From contig NZ_FQLR01000004.1 of assembly GCF_900119895.1 (NCBI RefSeq), positions 310,001 to 374,000 on the forward strand: 64,000 nt of DNA. Direction: 5' to 3'. Shown one piece after another: positions 15,864 through 25,917 of the stretch (position 1 is its first letter; the number at the start of each line of letters is the position of its first letter). This DNA is from Collinsella phocaeensis. GTDB lineage: Bacteria > Actinomycetota > Coriobacteriia > Coriobacteriales > Coriobacteriaceae. A program made the translations under genes and the position numbers. Below the pieces are notes generated by a model. That model saw nothing but the letters and a program-made list of their open reading frames with translations. It was not told the origin of the DNA and ran no database searches.

Positions 15864-18016
15864 GTGGAATCGCTCTATAGGAAATACCGGCCGCTCACCT
15901 TCGAGAGCGTGGTGGGCCAGCAGCACATCGTGTCTACCCTCGAGCACGCCGTGGCCGAGGGGCGCCTGTCCCATGCCTACCTGTTCTGCGGCCCGCGCGG
16001 AACGGGCAAGACCACCATGGCGCGCATCCTCGCCAAGGCGCTGCTGTGCCAGGGGGCCGAGGCGGCGCGGGCGACGGGCGCGTCGGGCTGCATGGCGTGC
16101 GGCACCTGCCCCGAGTGCGAGGCGATCGCCGCCGGCACGCACCCGGACGTCTACGAGCTCGACGCGGCGAGCCGCACCGGCGTCGACAACGTCCGCGAGG
16201 AGATCATCGGCTCGGTGAACTTCGCCCCGGTGCGCGGCGCCTACAAGGTCTACATCATCGACGAGGTCCACATGCTCACGGCGGCCGCGTTCAACGCGCT
16301 GCTCAAGACGCTCGAGGAGCCCCCGAGCCATGTCGTGTTCGTGCTGTGCACCACCGATCCGCAGAAGATCCTCGAAACCATCCTGTCGCGCTGCCAGCGC
16401 TTCGACTTCCACCGCATCTCGAACGAGGACATCGTCGGCAGGCTGCGCTGGATCTGCGAGCAGGAGGGCTTCTCCTACGACGACGAGGCGCTCGAGATGG
16501 TGGCGCGCCATGCCCGCGGCGGCATGCGCGACGCGCTGTCGACCCTGGAGCAGCTCTCGGTGTTCGGGGACGGCTCCGTGCGCGTCGACGACGCGCGGTC
16601 GCTTCTGGGCGAGGTCTCCGGCACGGTGCTCTCCGCCTTCGCCTCCGGGATCGCCGCGCGCGACGTGGCGGGGCTGTTCGCCCAGGTGCGCGCGCAGGTG
16701 GAGGGCGGAAGCGACCTCATGGAGTTCACGCGCGATGCCGTGGCGCACGTCCGCGACGTCTACACGGCGTGCGTGGCGGGGGACCGTCCGGAGCTGTTCG
16801 ACGGCACGCCCGAGGAGGTCGCGTCCCTGGTGGAGGAGGCGCGCCTGTTCGAGGGCCCCGACCGCCTCGCCCGCGTCCTGACGGTGCTGGACGACGCCGC
16901 GATCGAGATGCGCACCGCCTCCGCCCCGCGGCTCGTGCTCGAGATCGCGCTCCCCCGCCTCGCCCGCCCGCAGAGCGATCTGACGCTCGAGGCCCTGGCG
17001 GAGCGCCTCGATCGGCTCGAGGCGCAGGTCGCCGCAGGGGTGGCGAGCGCGCCCATGGACGCCGCGGGCCTCATGGGCGCGTCCGGCTCGGCCGCCGCTT
17101 CCCGCGCGGCGTCGCCTTCCAAGCCGGAGCCCGACCGCCGCGCCCCCGCGAACGCGGCTCCCGCGCGCGACCGTGCCGACCTGCCGTGGAACGCGTCGCG
17201 TCCCGCCGGCGGCGCGGCGGCCCAGCCCGGCCCCGCCGCTCCGGCAGCCGTTGCCCCAGCGCCCGCGCCCGTCTCCGGCGGCGCCTCCGGCCAGCGTCCG
17301 GATCGGCCTTCGTCTGCGGCCCCGGCCGCGGATTCGCGCCCGGCGGCCGATCCCGGCACCGCCTCGATCCCGGCCCCCGCGCCCTCTGTCGCCCCTGCCG
17401 CCGCGGCGCCCGCCGCGTCCGCTCCGGGGCGAGCCTCCGCTCCGGCGGCCGCCTCCTCGGCAGCCGAGCCCCCGGCACCCGTCTCGCCCGCGCCGGCCGG
17501 TCCTGCCGCCGCGCCCCTGGAGGCCGGCGACCTGCAGCGCAGATGGTCCGAAGTGGTCAGGCGCGTCACCGCCGCCCAGCCCTCTCGCGCCGGCCTGCTG
17601 CTCCATGCGCGCGCGACCGCCGACGACGGCGACCGGCTCGTGGTGGGCCTTCCCGCCGGGTCGGGCTTCGCGATCAAGATGCTCGGTCGCCCCGATTCCC
17701 ATCAGGTCATCGACCCGATCGTTCGCGAGGTGTTCGGTCCGCGCGAGGTTGAGTACGTGATGGAGGGGGCGCCCGCGTCCGCCCCGGGCGCAGGGCCCGC
17801 CGCGGACCCCGCGCGCACGCCGGACCAGAGCTCGCCCCAGCCTTCGTTTGCGCCTTCTGCCGCCGCCCCTGGCCCGCCGCTGCGCCGGGGGCGGTGCCCT
17901 GGTCGGGCCGCGCCGGGGGCGAGAGCCATGTGCCCAAGACGCCCGACGAGGCGCGGGCGATGCTCGGGGACGTGTTCGGGCCGGGCGTCGTCTTCAAGCC
18001 CGTCGACGGGGAGTAG
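15864..18016 (+). CDS. dnaX: DNA polymerase III subunit gamma/tau (C-terminus in the -1 frame)
   Basis: This is the clamp-loader ATPase of the replisome. The start is GTG at 15864 with AAAGGAGG at 15851-15858. The protein begins VESLYRKYRPLTFESVVGQQ and has Walker A GPRGTGKTT, a zinc module CMACGTCPEC, Walker B DEVHML and the LKTLEEPP and LSRCQRFDF motifs. A long Pro/Ala linker (about residues 400-560) precedes a C-terminal domain (GDLQRRWSEVVRRVTAAQPS ... VIDPIVREVFGPREVEYV). Past about 17840 the starting frame turns into Arg/Ser-rich nonsense running to 18104. The -1 frame reads AVPWSGRAGGESHVPKTPDE, then ARAMLGDVFGPGVVF, and stops at 18016, which looks like the true end. See findings. Confidence 0.92.
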
Positions 18017-18167
18017 CCGGTTCCCGAACGGGGCGCCCGCGCGCCCCGCATGCCCCACGAGCGCTTCATATATCCCGTGGGCGCACATGGTACGATTCCG
18101 ATGATTGTTTTGACGCGCGCCCGCCGCCGCACGGCTTGCGGGCGCGCACGCGTGAAGGGGAGTGCCC

Positions 18168-18488
18168 ATGGCCGGCATGAACATGCAGCAGATGATGAAG
18201 CAGGCGCGCAAGATGCAGGAGCAGATGGTCGCCATGCAGGAGCAGCTCGCCACCAAGACGGTCGAGGCGAGCGCCGGCGGCGGCATGGTCAAGGTGAGCG
18301 TCAACGGCAACATGCAGCTCGAGAGCGTCACCATCGACCCGGACGCCCTCGATCCCGAGGACGTCGAGATGCTCCAGGACATGATCGTGGCCGCCGCCAA
18401 CGAGGCGATCCGCGGCATGGGCGACATCGCGAACCGCGAGATGGGCGCCATCACCGGCGGCATGAACATCCCGGGCATGCCGTTCTAG
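18168..18488 (+). CDS. ybaB: YbaB/EbfC family nucleoid-associated protein
   Basis: This 106-residue DNA-binding protein (MAGMNMQQMMKQARKMQEQM ... VKVSVNGNMQLESVTIDPDAL ... ITGGMNIPGMPF) is almost always encoded between dnaX and recR, as here. The N-terminal Met/Gln-rich helix and the G-rich end are typical. Family members bind DNA as tweezers-like dimers; the exact role is unsettled. The ATG at 18168 is preceded by GAAGGGGA; a GTG six bases earlier is possible but too close to that site. Confidence 0.95.
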   Translation: MAGMNMQQMMKQARKMQEQMVAMQEQLATKTVEASAGGGMVKVSVNGNMQLESVTIDPDALDPEDVEMLQDMIVAAANEAIRGMGDIANREMGAITGGMNIPGMPF

Positions 18489-18509
18489 GCCGCCGTCCGC
18501 AGAGCCGAT

Positions 18510-19106
18510 ATGAGTGCCGACCGCAGCCTTCAGATCCTCCTCGACGAGCTGGGACGCCTGCCGGGCATAGGCCCGAAGAGCGCCCAGCGCATCGCCTACC
18601 ACCTGCTCGAGGCGGACGCCGACGAGGCGCGCCGCCTCGCCGAGGCCATCCTGCAGGTCAAGCAGCAGGTGCATTTCTGCAGTCGCTGCTTCAACTACGC
18701 CACGGGCGACGAGTGCGCCATCTGCGAGGACGCCTCGAGGGACCGCGGGCGCATCTGCGTGGTCGCGGAGCCGCGCGACGTTTCGGCTATCGAGCGCACC
18801 GGCAGCTACCGGGGCCTCTACCACGTCCTGGGCGGCGTGATCAACCCGATGGAAAAGATCGGCCCCGACCAGCTCACCGTGCGCGAGCTGCTCGCGCGGC
18901 TGGGCTCCGAGGACGTCGAGGAGGTCATCATCGCCACGAACCCCAACATCGAGGGCGAGACCACGGCGAGCTACCTCGCGCGCACCATCAAGCCGCTCGG
19001 CGTCACGGTGAGCCGCCTGGCGAGCGGCCTGCCCGTGGGCGGCGACCTCGAGTACGCCGACGAGCTCACGCTCGGCCGCGCCATCGAGGCGCGCCGCGCC
19101 CTCTAG
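18510..19106 (+). CDS. recR: Recombination mediator protein RecR
   Basis: The protein has 198 residues, the usual RecR length. It shows an N-terminal helix-hairpin-helix ([20 protein letters not shown]), a C4 zinc finger ([16 protein letters not shown]), a TOPRIM domain ([16 protein letters not shown] ... [17 protein letters not shown]) and a Walker-B-like end ([20 protein letters not shown]). RecR works with RecO and RecF to load RecA on gapped DNA. It starts 21 bases after ybaB and belongs to the dnaX-ybaB-recR unit. Confidence 0.97.
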   Translation: MSADRSLQILLDELGRLPGIGPKSAQRIAYHLLEADADEARRLAEAILQVKQQVHFCSRCFNYATGDECAICEDASRDRGRICVVAEPRDVSAIERTGSYRGLYHVLGGVINPMEKIGPDQLTVRELLARLGSEDVEEVIIATNPNIEGETTASYLARTIKPLGVTVSRLASGLPVGGDLEYADELTLGRAIEARRAL

Positions 19107-19199
19107 CCCTCGCCGCCATCGCTTTCGTCGCGCCCCGTCCCGCTCGTGTCCGGACGGGGCGCTATCATCCGAATCCCCGTCGAACCGTCAGGAGATGCC

Positions 19200-22061
19200 A
19201 TGCCGCAGGAACTGCCCTGGGAGAGAAACATGCGTGCCGCGCAGCAGGCCGGGGCCCCGGTTCCCTCGCGCGCGGGCGCCCGTCCCGCCGCTCCCGTCCA
19301 AGGCGACCTGTTCGGCGGCGCCCCGGCCCCGTCCGCGCATGCGGTCCCCTGGCCCGTCGCCCCGTCGGCTCCCGCCGCGCCCGAGCCCGAGTCCGTCCCG
19401 CTCGATGCCTACGATGCCCCCGCGCCGTCGCGGCCGCAGCCCCCGCGGGTCGATATCGACTCGCTCAACCCCGCGCAGCGCGACGCGGTGCTCACCACCG
19501 AGGGCCCGCTGCTCGTGCTCGCGGGCGCCGGCTCCGGCAAGACGCGCGTGCTCACGTTCCGCATCGCGCACATGATCGCCGACCTGGGAATCCGCCCGTG
19601 GCAGATCCTCGCCATCACCTTCACCAACAAGGCGGCGGCCGAGATGCGCGAGCGCCTGGGCGACCTGCTGCCCGGGGCGACGCGCGGCATGTGGGTCTGC
19701 ACGTTCCACGCGATGTGCGTGCGCATCCTGCGCGAGGACGCCGACCTGCTGGGGTACACCGGCCAGTTCACGATCTACGACGACGACGATTCGCGCCGGA
19801 TGGTGCGCGAGATCATGACCTCGCTGGAGATCGACCAGAAGCAGTATCCCATCAACATGATCCGCGGCAAGATCTCGACCGCCAAAAACGCCATGGTCTC
19901 TCCGGAGGAGATGGCCGCGCGCGCCGGGAGCCCGCAGGAGGAGAAGGCGGCCCGCGTGTACGCCGAGCTCGAGCGCCGCCTGCGCGCCGCGAACGCGATG
20001 GACTTCGACGACCTGCTGCTCCGTGCCCTCGAGCTGCTGCGCACCCGCCCCGAGGTGCTCGAGAAGTACCAGGAGCGGTTCCGCTACATATCGGTCGACG
20101 AGTACCAGGACACCAACCACGTGCAGTACGAGATCGCCAACCTCCTGGCGGCCAAGTACCAGAACCTCATGGTCGTGGGCGACGACGACCAGTCGATCTA
20201 CTCGTGGCGCGGCGCCGACATCTCCAACATCCTCGACTTCGAGAAGGACTTCAAGTCCGCCAAGGTGGTCAAGCTCGAGCAGAACTACCGCTCGACGGGG
20301 CACATCCTCGCGGCGGCCAACGCCGTGGTGCGCCATAACTCCCAGCGCAAGGACAAGCGGCTGTTCACCGATGCGGGCGATGGCGACAAGATCCAGGCCT
20401 ACCAGGCGAGCGACGAGCGCGACGAGGGCCGCTGGATCGCCTCGGAGATCGACAAGCAGCACGATGCCGGGACCGGCTACGACGACATGGCGGTCTTCTA
20501 CCGCACGAACGCCCAGTCGCGCATCCTCGAGGACATGTTCCTGCGCGCCGGCGTGCCGTACAAGATCGTGGGCGGCACGCGCTTCTTCGACCGCGCCGAG
20601 ATCCGCGACGTCATGGCGTACCTCAAGCTGGTGGTGAACCCTGCCGACGAGATGAGCGCGAAGCGCGTGATCAACACGCCGCGCCGCGGCATCGGCGCCA
20701 CCTCCATCGCCAAGATCGAGGGGCTCGCGCGCGCGAACGGCTGCTCCTTCTTCCAGGCGTGCGAGCTCGCGTGCGCCGAGACCTCGCTGCTCTCGGCCAA
20801 GGTGCGCGGGGGCCTGGCGGATTTCGTGAGCATCGTGCGCGAGGGGCGCCGCATGGACGGCGAGCTCAAGGACGTCGTCGACGCGATCGTCGAGCGCTCG
20901 GGCCTCCCGCGCGCCTTCCGTGCGGAGGGCACGATGGAAGCCGAGAGCCGTGCCGAGAACATCCAGGAGTTCATGGGCGTCGCCGCAGAGTTCGAGGAGA
21001 CGCACGAGGATATCGAGGGCACGCTCGAGAGCCTGGCGGAGCTGCGTGCCGCGGGCGTGGCGGACGTACCCGAGGACGCGCCCGCCGGCGTCCCCGCGAT
21101 GCCGGACGCGGCGGACATGCCGCTGGACGCGGCCCTGGCGTCGGCTGCCCCGGCCCTGGAGGCCACGCTGGCCGATCCCGCCATGGAGCCGGCGGCCTCG
21201 GCGCCGAGCGCGGCAGCCGTCGCCGCGGCCGAGATCGAGCGCACGTACGGCCCGCTCGCCTGCGCCGCGCTGCCCGCCCTCATGGAGTGGCTCGCCCTGC
21301 GCAGCGACCTCGACGCGCTGTCGGGGCAGACGAGCGCGGTGACGATGATGACGGTCCACTCGGCGAAGGGCCTCGAGTTCCCGGTCGTCTTCGTCGCGGG
21401 CATGGAGGAGAGCATCTTCCCGCATGTCGCGGGCTGGTCGGACGACGATCCCGCGAAGCTGGAGGAGGAGCGGCGCCTGGCGTACGTCGCCATCACGCGC
21501 GCCCGCAAGCGCCTGTTCCTCACCTATGCCGCGACCCGGCGCACCTTCGGCTCGACGCAGGCCAACCCGCGGTCCCGCTTCATGGACGAGATCCCCGAGG
21601 AGCACATCGAGTTCTCGGGCATCGGTTCCGCTGGCTTCTCGGGCACGGGCTGGGAGAAGCGCGGCGACCGGCGCGGCACGTTCGGGTCGGGCCAGGGCTC
21701 CGAGATGTACGGCGGCCGGGTGTTCGGCTCCTACACGCGCTCCACGCCGGGTGTGCAGCGCCGCGGCGCGATCAGCCCCGACGCCGGCCGCGTGGCAACC
21801 GTCTCCGAGGGCGGTCCCGCGACGTTCGGGTCGGGCGCGGGCTCGACGCGGCCCCGTGCGAAGGCGCCGGCGGTCGAGCAGCGCAGGCCCGACGCCGCCG
21901 CTGCCGCCGCGGTCTTCGCCGCGGGCGATGCGGTGAGCCACAAGACGTTCGGCCCCGGCACCGTGATCTCGGTCGACGGTGACATGATCGAGGTCCAGTT
22001 CGAGCGCAGCGGCAAGACCAAGAAGCTCATGAAGGGGTTCGCGCCCATCGTCAAGCTGTAG
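19200..22061 (+). CDS. pcrA: ATP-dependent DNA helicase PcrA/UvrD
   Basis: This is a 953-residue superfamily-1 3'-5' helicase of repair and replication restart. Motifs in order: Q motif LNPAQRDAV, Walker A AGAGSGKTR, II DEYQDTN, III DDQSIYSWRGAD, V TVHSAKGLEFPVVFV and VI EERRLAYVAITRARKRL. It is longer than typical PcrA (about 720-780) because of a Pro/Ala-rich N-terminal extension of roughly 95 residues and an Ala-rich insert of about 75 residues before motif V (VPEDAPAGVPAMPDAADMPL ...). The C-terminal Tudor-like domain that contacts RNA polymerase is present (GDAVSHKTFGPGTVISVDGD). The start at 19200 follows AGGAG at 19190-19194. Confidence 0.96.
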   Translation: MPQELPWERNMRAAQQAGAPVPSRAGARPAAPVQGDLFGGAPAPSAHAVPWPVAPSAPAAPEPESVPLDAYDAPAPSRPQPPRVDIDSLNPAQRDAVLTTEGPLLVLAGAGSGKTRVLTFRIAHMIADLGIRPWQILAITFTNKAAAEMRERLGDLLPGATRGMWVCTFHAMCVRILREDADLLGYTGQFTIYDDDDSRRMVREIMTSLEIDQKQYPINMIRGKISTAKNAMVSPEEMAARAGSPQEEKAARVYAELERRLRAANAMDFDDLLLRALELLRTRPEVLEKYQERFRYISVDEYQDTNHVQYEIANLLAAKYQNLMVVGDDDQSIYSWRGADISNILDFEKDFKSAKVVKLEQNYRSTGHILAAANAVVRHNSQRKDKRLFTDAGDGDKIQAYQASDERDEGRWIASEIDKQHDAGTGYDDMAVFYRTNAQSRILEDMFLRAGVPYKIVGGTRFFDRAEIRDVMAYLKLVVNPADEMSAKRVINTPRRGIGATSIAKIEGLARANGCSFFQACELACAETSLLSAKVRGGLADFVSIVREGRRMDGELKDVVDAIVERSGLPRAFRAEGTMEAESRAENIQEFMGVAAEFEETHEDIEGTLESLAELRAAGVADVPEDAPAGVPAMPDAADMPLDAALASAAPALEATLADPAMEPAASAPSAAAVAAAEIERTYGPLACAALPALMEWLALRSDLDALSGQTSAVTMMTVHSAKGLEFPVVFVAGMEESIFPHVAGWSDDDPAKLEEERRLAYVAITRARKRLFLTYAATRRTFGSTQANPRSRFMDEIPEEHIEFSGIGSAGFSGTGWEKRGDRRGTFGSGQGSEMYGGRVFGSYTRSTPGVQRRGAISPDAGRVATVSEGGPATFGSGAGSTRPRAKAPAVEQRRPDAAAAAAVFAAGDAVSHKTFGPGTVISVDGDMIEVQFERSGKTKKLMKGFAPIVKL

Positions 22062-22090
22062 GGCGGGCGACGCGGCCGATCGCATGGACC

Positions 22091-22127
22091 GGGGGCGGCG
22101 TCCTCCTTCTCCGCACGTCGCCCCCTT
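22091..22127 (+). terminator. Possible terminator after pcrA
   Basis: GGGGGCGGCGT (22091-22101) pairs with ACGTCGCCCCC (22115-22125) with one mismatch. Only two Ts follow, so it is a weak candidate on structure alone. Confidence 0.35.
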
Positions 22128-22213
22128 GGTCCCTCCCGCCGTCCCGCGCGGTGGGAAGCGCGCCGCTCTGCTAAGGTGGAAGCTTCCCGTACGACGAAGC
22201 GATCGGAGCGGCC

Positions 22214-23533
22214 GTGGCGCGCAAGTCCCTCACCCCCAAGCAGTCCCTCTTCGTGGGGATCACCCTGTTCTCGATGTTCTTCGGCGCGGGCAACCTCATT
22301 CTGCCCCCGCTGCTCGGCCTGCAGGCGGGCGCCTCCGCGGTGCCCGCGATGGCGGGCTTCCTCGTCACCGGCATCGGCCTGCCCATGCTGGGCATCATCG
22401 CCGTGGGCCTGGCGGGCACCATCCGCGAGCTCGCGTCCCGCGTCCATCCCGTCTTCGCGCACGTGTTCGTCGCCGCGGTGTATCTCGCCATCGGTCCCTG
22501 CCTGGCGATTCCCCGCACCTCGTCCACCTCGTTCGAGATGTTCGAGCCGCTGCTTCCCGCGACGGTCTCGCTGGAGACCGCGCGCCTCGTGTTCTCGGTT
22601 GCCTTCTTCGCCGTCGCGCTCCTGCTCGCCATGCACCCCAACGCCCTCACCAAGCTGCTCGGCCGCATCACCGGCCCCGCGCTCATCGTCCTGCTCGTCT
22701 TCGTGATCGGCTCGGCGCTGTTTGACCCCGCCCCCTCGCTTCCGGCGGCGCAGGGCGCCTATGCCGCCGCGCCCGCCATGTCGGGATTCCTCACGGGCTA
22801 TCAGACCATGGACCTGCTCGCCTCGCTCACCTTCGGCATCGTGATCGCCGCGAACATCCGCGAGCTCGGCATCACCGACGACGGCGGACTGGTGCGCGAG
22901 GTCTCGCGCGCCGGTGTGTTCGCCGGCCTGTTGATGGGCGTCATCTACTGCGGCCTGGCGGTGGTCGGCGTCAACATCGCCGCCGACCTTCCGGGCGCCA
23001 CCAACGGTGCCGAGATCCTCGCCGCTTCGGCCGGCGCCCATTTCGGGACGGCCGGGACGGTGGTGGTCGCGGTGATCTTCCTGCTCGCCTGCCTCAACGT
23101 GTGCATCGGCCTCATCAGCTGCTGCGGGTCGTATTTCGCCGACGAGTTCCCCCGCGTGCCGTACCGCGCCTGGGCCATCGGCTTCGCCGTCTTCTCCTGC
23201 GCGGTCTCCAATTTCGGCCTCGACGCCATCCTCACGTTCTCCGTGCCGCTGCTCAACGCCCTGTATCCCATGGCGATCGTCTTGGTGCTGATGGGCATGA
23301 TGCACAAGGGGTGCGACCTCGTCCCGTGCGCGTGGCCCTGGGCCGTGGGACTCACGAGCGTCGTGAGCGTCGCCACCGCGCTGCGCGACGCGTTCTTCGC
23401 GGGCGCCTGGCTTCTCTTCGACGCGCTGCCGTTCGCCGACATGGGCATGAACTGGGTCGTTCCCGCGCTCGTCGGCATGGCGATCGGCGTCGCCGCATCG
23501 GGTTGGCGCCGCGGCGGGGCCGACGCCGCGTAA
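22214..23533 (+). CDS. brnQ: Branched-chain amino acid:cation symporter BrnQ (LIV-II family)
   Basis: This is a polytopic permease of 439 residues with about 12 hydrophobic segments. The N-terminus SLFVGITLFSMFFGAGNLIL and the PRTSSTSFEM segment (loop after TM3) are BrnQ signatures. Members import Leu, Ile and Val with Na+ or H+. The start is GTG at 22214 with only a weak GGAG upstream. It is monocistronic, between pcrA and the ROK kinase gene, and nothing nearby indicates its control. Confidence 0.92.
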   Translation: MARKSLTPKQSLFVGITLFSMFFGAGNLILPPLLGLQAGASAVPAMAGFLVTGIGLPMLGIIAVGLAGTIRELASRVHPVFAHVFVAAVYLAIGPCLAIPRTSSTSFEMFEPLLPATVSLETARLVFSVAFFAVALLLAMHPNALTKLLGRITGPALIVLLVFVIGSALFDPAPSLPAAQGAYAAAPAMSGFLTGYQTMDLLASLTFGIVIAANIRELGITDDGGLVREVSRAGVFAGLLMGVIYCGLAVVGVNIAADLPGATNGAEILAASAGAHFGTAGTVVVAVIFLLACLNVCIGLISCCGSYFADEFPRVPYRAWAIGFAVFSCAVSNFGLDAILTFSVPLLNALYPMAIVLVLMGMMHKGCDLVPCAWPWAVGLTSVVSVATALRDAFFAGAWLLFDALPFADMGMNWVVPALVGMAIGVAASGWRRGGADAA

Positions 23534-23796
23534 GGCGCCTGCGCACCGCGCGGTGCAAATCGGCTGCGGGCATCTCGTCGGCTGCTGCAGTTCCGCCTCG
23601 TCGCGCACCGATGCGTCCATAGGCGCTGTGGGGAGGGTGCCGCATCGCCGAGGCGTCCGCACCCGCGAGCCCGTGCACATCCGGTGGCGATGCATGCGGC
23701 CCTTGCGGCGAAGAGACGCGACCGCCGTTTCGCCGGGGGCGTATCATGGTCCCGTTCGGAAGCGGGCCCGGCGCGCGCCGGGGGAAGGGGGCTGAC

Positions 23797-24759
23797 ATGC
23801 CCGAGGCTCAGCAGTACTACATCGGGATCGACGTGGGCGGCACGTCCGTCAAGCTCGGCCTGTTCGACGCGTCGGGAGAGCTGCTCGCACGCGAGAGCGT
23901 GCCGACTCCCTCGCTTGCCTGCGCGGAGGGCTACGCTGCGGTGGTGGGCGGCATCGAGCGGCTCATGGGGTCGCAGCGCCAGCCCATGCTCTTCGTGCGC
24001 GGCATCGGCCTGGCGATTCCCTGCCCGGTGCCCGCGAGCGGCGTGATCACGGTCGCGGCGAACATCGAGATCGACGCGCCGGCGCTCATGGCGGCCCTTC
24101 AGGACCGGTGCTCCGGCGCCGCGATCCGCTACGTCAACGACGCCAACGCCGCCGCCATGGGCGAGCTGTGGCGGGGGAGTGCCCGGGGCCATCGCAGCAT
24201 GGTCATGGTGACCATAGGGACCGGCCTGGGCGGCGGCGTGGTGGTGAACGGCGACGTCGTCGACGGCGCGTTCGGAGCCGGCGGCGAGATTGGCCACATG
24301 TGCGTCAATCCCGCCGAGGAGCGCATCTGCGGCTGCGGCAGGCGCGGGTGCCTCGAGCAGTACGCGTCGGCGACGGGCGTGGTGAGCAACTACCTGCGCG
24401 CGTGCGGGCGGGCGGGCGTCGAGCCCGTCGAGCTTGCCGGGCCGAGCGACTCGCGCTCGGTGTTCGACGCCGCGCGCTCCGGCGACGCCGCCGCGCTCGC
24501 CGCGATCGATACGACCGTGGACTACCTCTCCCTCGGCCTGCAGATCGTCTCCGCCGTGGTCGATCCGGAGGTCTACGTGATCGGAGGCGGAGCGTCGGCG
24601 GGGGCCGACCTGTTCCTCGATGCCCTGCGCGAGCGGTTCGCGGCGCGCGCCTTCCCCGCGAGCTCGAAGTGCGCCATCGAGGTCGCCGAGCTGGGGAACG
24701 ACGCGGGCATCTTCGGCGCGGCCTACGTGGCCCTGCGCGCCGTGCAGCGCGAGGCGTGA
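23797..24759 (+). CDS. ROK-family sugar kinase (glucokinase type)
   Basis: This 320-residue protein has the ROK fold: phosphate-binding YYIGIDVGGTSVKLGLFD, the catalytic region NDANAAAMGELWRG, a TIGTGLGGGVVV adenosine motif, and the ROK zinc motif CGCGRRGCLEQYASATG. ROK kinases phosphorylate glucose, GlcNAc, ManNAc or fructose. Glucokinase is the commonest assignment for this architecture, but the substrate cannot be fixed from sequence. There is no DNA-binding domain, so it is a kinase rather than a NagC/XylR repressor. The ATG at 23797 follows GGGGAAGGGG. Confidence 0.85.
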   Translation: MPEAQQYYIGIDVGGTSVKLGLFDASGELLARESVPTPSLACAEGYAAVVGGIERLMGSQRQPMLFVRGIGLAIPCPVPASGVITVAANIEIDAPALMAALQDRCSGAAIRYVNDANAAAMGELWRGSARGHRSMVMVTIGTGLGGGVVVNGDVVDGAFGAGGEIGHMCVNPAEERICGCGRRGCLEQYASATGVVSNYLRACGRAGVEPVELAGPSDSRSVFDAARSGDAAALAAIDTTVDYLSLGLQIVSAVVDPEVYVIGGGASAGADLFLDALRERFAARAFPASSKCAIEVAELGNDAGIFGAAYVALRAVQREA

Positions 24760-24858
24760 GGCGCAGGGGGCCCGAGCCCGCGGTGCATGCCGCCGCGTGC
24801 GTTCGTGCTACCATGGGACGCGTTTGGGATCGATATCAACCCACAGGGAGGAACCCAC

Positions 24859-25800
24859 ATGGCAAACGTCCTCGTCTTCGGACACCAGAATCCCGATAAC
24901 GACGCCATCATGTCGTCTGTCGTCCTGTCCCAGCTGCTCAACCAGCTCGAGTACCAGGGCAACACCTATACCGCCTGCTGCCTGGGGCCGCTGCCGGCCG
25001 AGTCCGCCAAGCTGCTCGAGGACGCCGGCGTGCCCGCCCCGACGCTGATCGACGCCATCGAGCCCGCCGACGAGGGCGAGGAGGCCCAGCTCGTCATCCT
25101 CACCGACCACAACGAGCCCGGCCAGTCCGTCGCCGGCCTCGAGAACGCCACCATCTTCGGCGTCGTCGACCACCATCGCTTCGGCGACTTCACCACCGCC
25201 GCCCCGCTGCACATCGTGGCGCTGCCTTGGGGCTCCTCCTGCTCCATCGTGGCCAAGCTGTTCGAGGTCATGGGCGTGGCGCCCACGGATACGCAGGCCA
25301 AGCTGCTGCTCTCGGCCATGATGACCGACACCCTTATGCTCAAGAGCCCCACCGCCACCGATGTGGACGCCGCGATCGCCGCGAAGCTCGGCGAGCAGCT
25401 CGGCGTCGACCCGGTCAAGTTCGGCATGGAGGTCTTCCTCACCCGTCCGTCCGGCTCCTTCACCGCCGCCGAGATGGTGGGCAACGACATCAAGATGTTC
25501 GAGGTCGCCGGCAAGAAGCTCCTCATCGGCCAGTACGAGACGGTCGACAAGTCCCGCGCGCTCGGCATGATCCCCGAGATCCGCGAGGCCATGCGCGCCT
25601 ATGCTGCCGAGAAGGCCGCCGACGGCATCGTGCTGTGCCTCACCGACATCATGGAGGAGGGCTCCCAGGTCCTGCTCGAGGGCGACACCGAGGCCGCCCA
25701 GAAGGGCCTTGAGATCGCCGACGTCGCCGAGGGCGTGTGGATGCCCGGCGTGCTGTCCCGCAAGAAGCAGGTCGCCGCGCCCATCCTCGCCGCCAACTAG
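24859..25800 (+). CDS. ppaC: Manganese-dependent inorganic pyrophosphatase (family II)
   Basis: This 313-residue DHH-family enzyme hydrolyses pyrophosphate to phosphate and drives biosynthetic reactions. Metal ligands are visible in FGHQNPDNDAI (His9, Asp13, Asp15) and VVDHHRFGD; the C-terminal DHHA2 domain ends with the SRKKQ substrate loop (VLSRKKQVAAPI). There is no CBS or DRTGG regulatory insert, so it is the short, unregulated type. The start has AGGGAGG at 24845-24851. A bidirectional terminator follows. Confidence 0.97.
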   Translation: MANVLVFGHQNPDNDAIMSSVVLSQLLNQLEYQGNTYTACCLGPLPAESAKLLEDAGVPAPTLIDAIEPADEGEEAQLVILTDHNEPGQSVAGLENATIFGVVDHHRFGDFTTAAPLHIVALPWGSSCSIVAKLFEVMGVAPTDTQAKLLLSAMMTDTLMLKSPTATDVDAAIAAKLGEQLGVDPVKFGMEVFLTRPSGSFTAAEMVGNDIKMFEVAGKKLLIGQYETVDKSRALGMIPEIREAMRAYAAEKAADGIVLCLTDIMEEGSQVLLEGDTEAAQKGLEIADVAEGVWMPGVLSRKKQVAAPILAAN

Positions 25801-25856
25801 TACGTCGGCCGGGAGCGCGCCCGCGTTCGGGCGGCAGCGTCATTCGACCCGATGAA

Positions 25857-25894
25857 AAAACGCCTCGCGGTCCGTCTGGGCTGCGAGGCGTTTT
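25857..25894. terminator. Bidirectional terminator between ppaC and the CaCA exchanger gene
   Basis: AAAACGCCTCGC (25857-25868) pairs perfectly with GCGAGGCGTTTT (25883-25894) around a 14-base loop. It has a T-run in both directions and so serves both convergent genes. Confidence 0.9.
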
Positions 25895-25917
25895 GCTTGG
25901 AGGGGGCGTGGGGCGCG

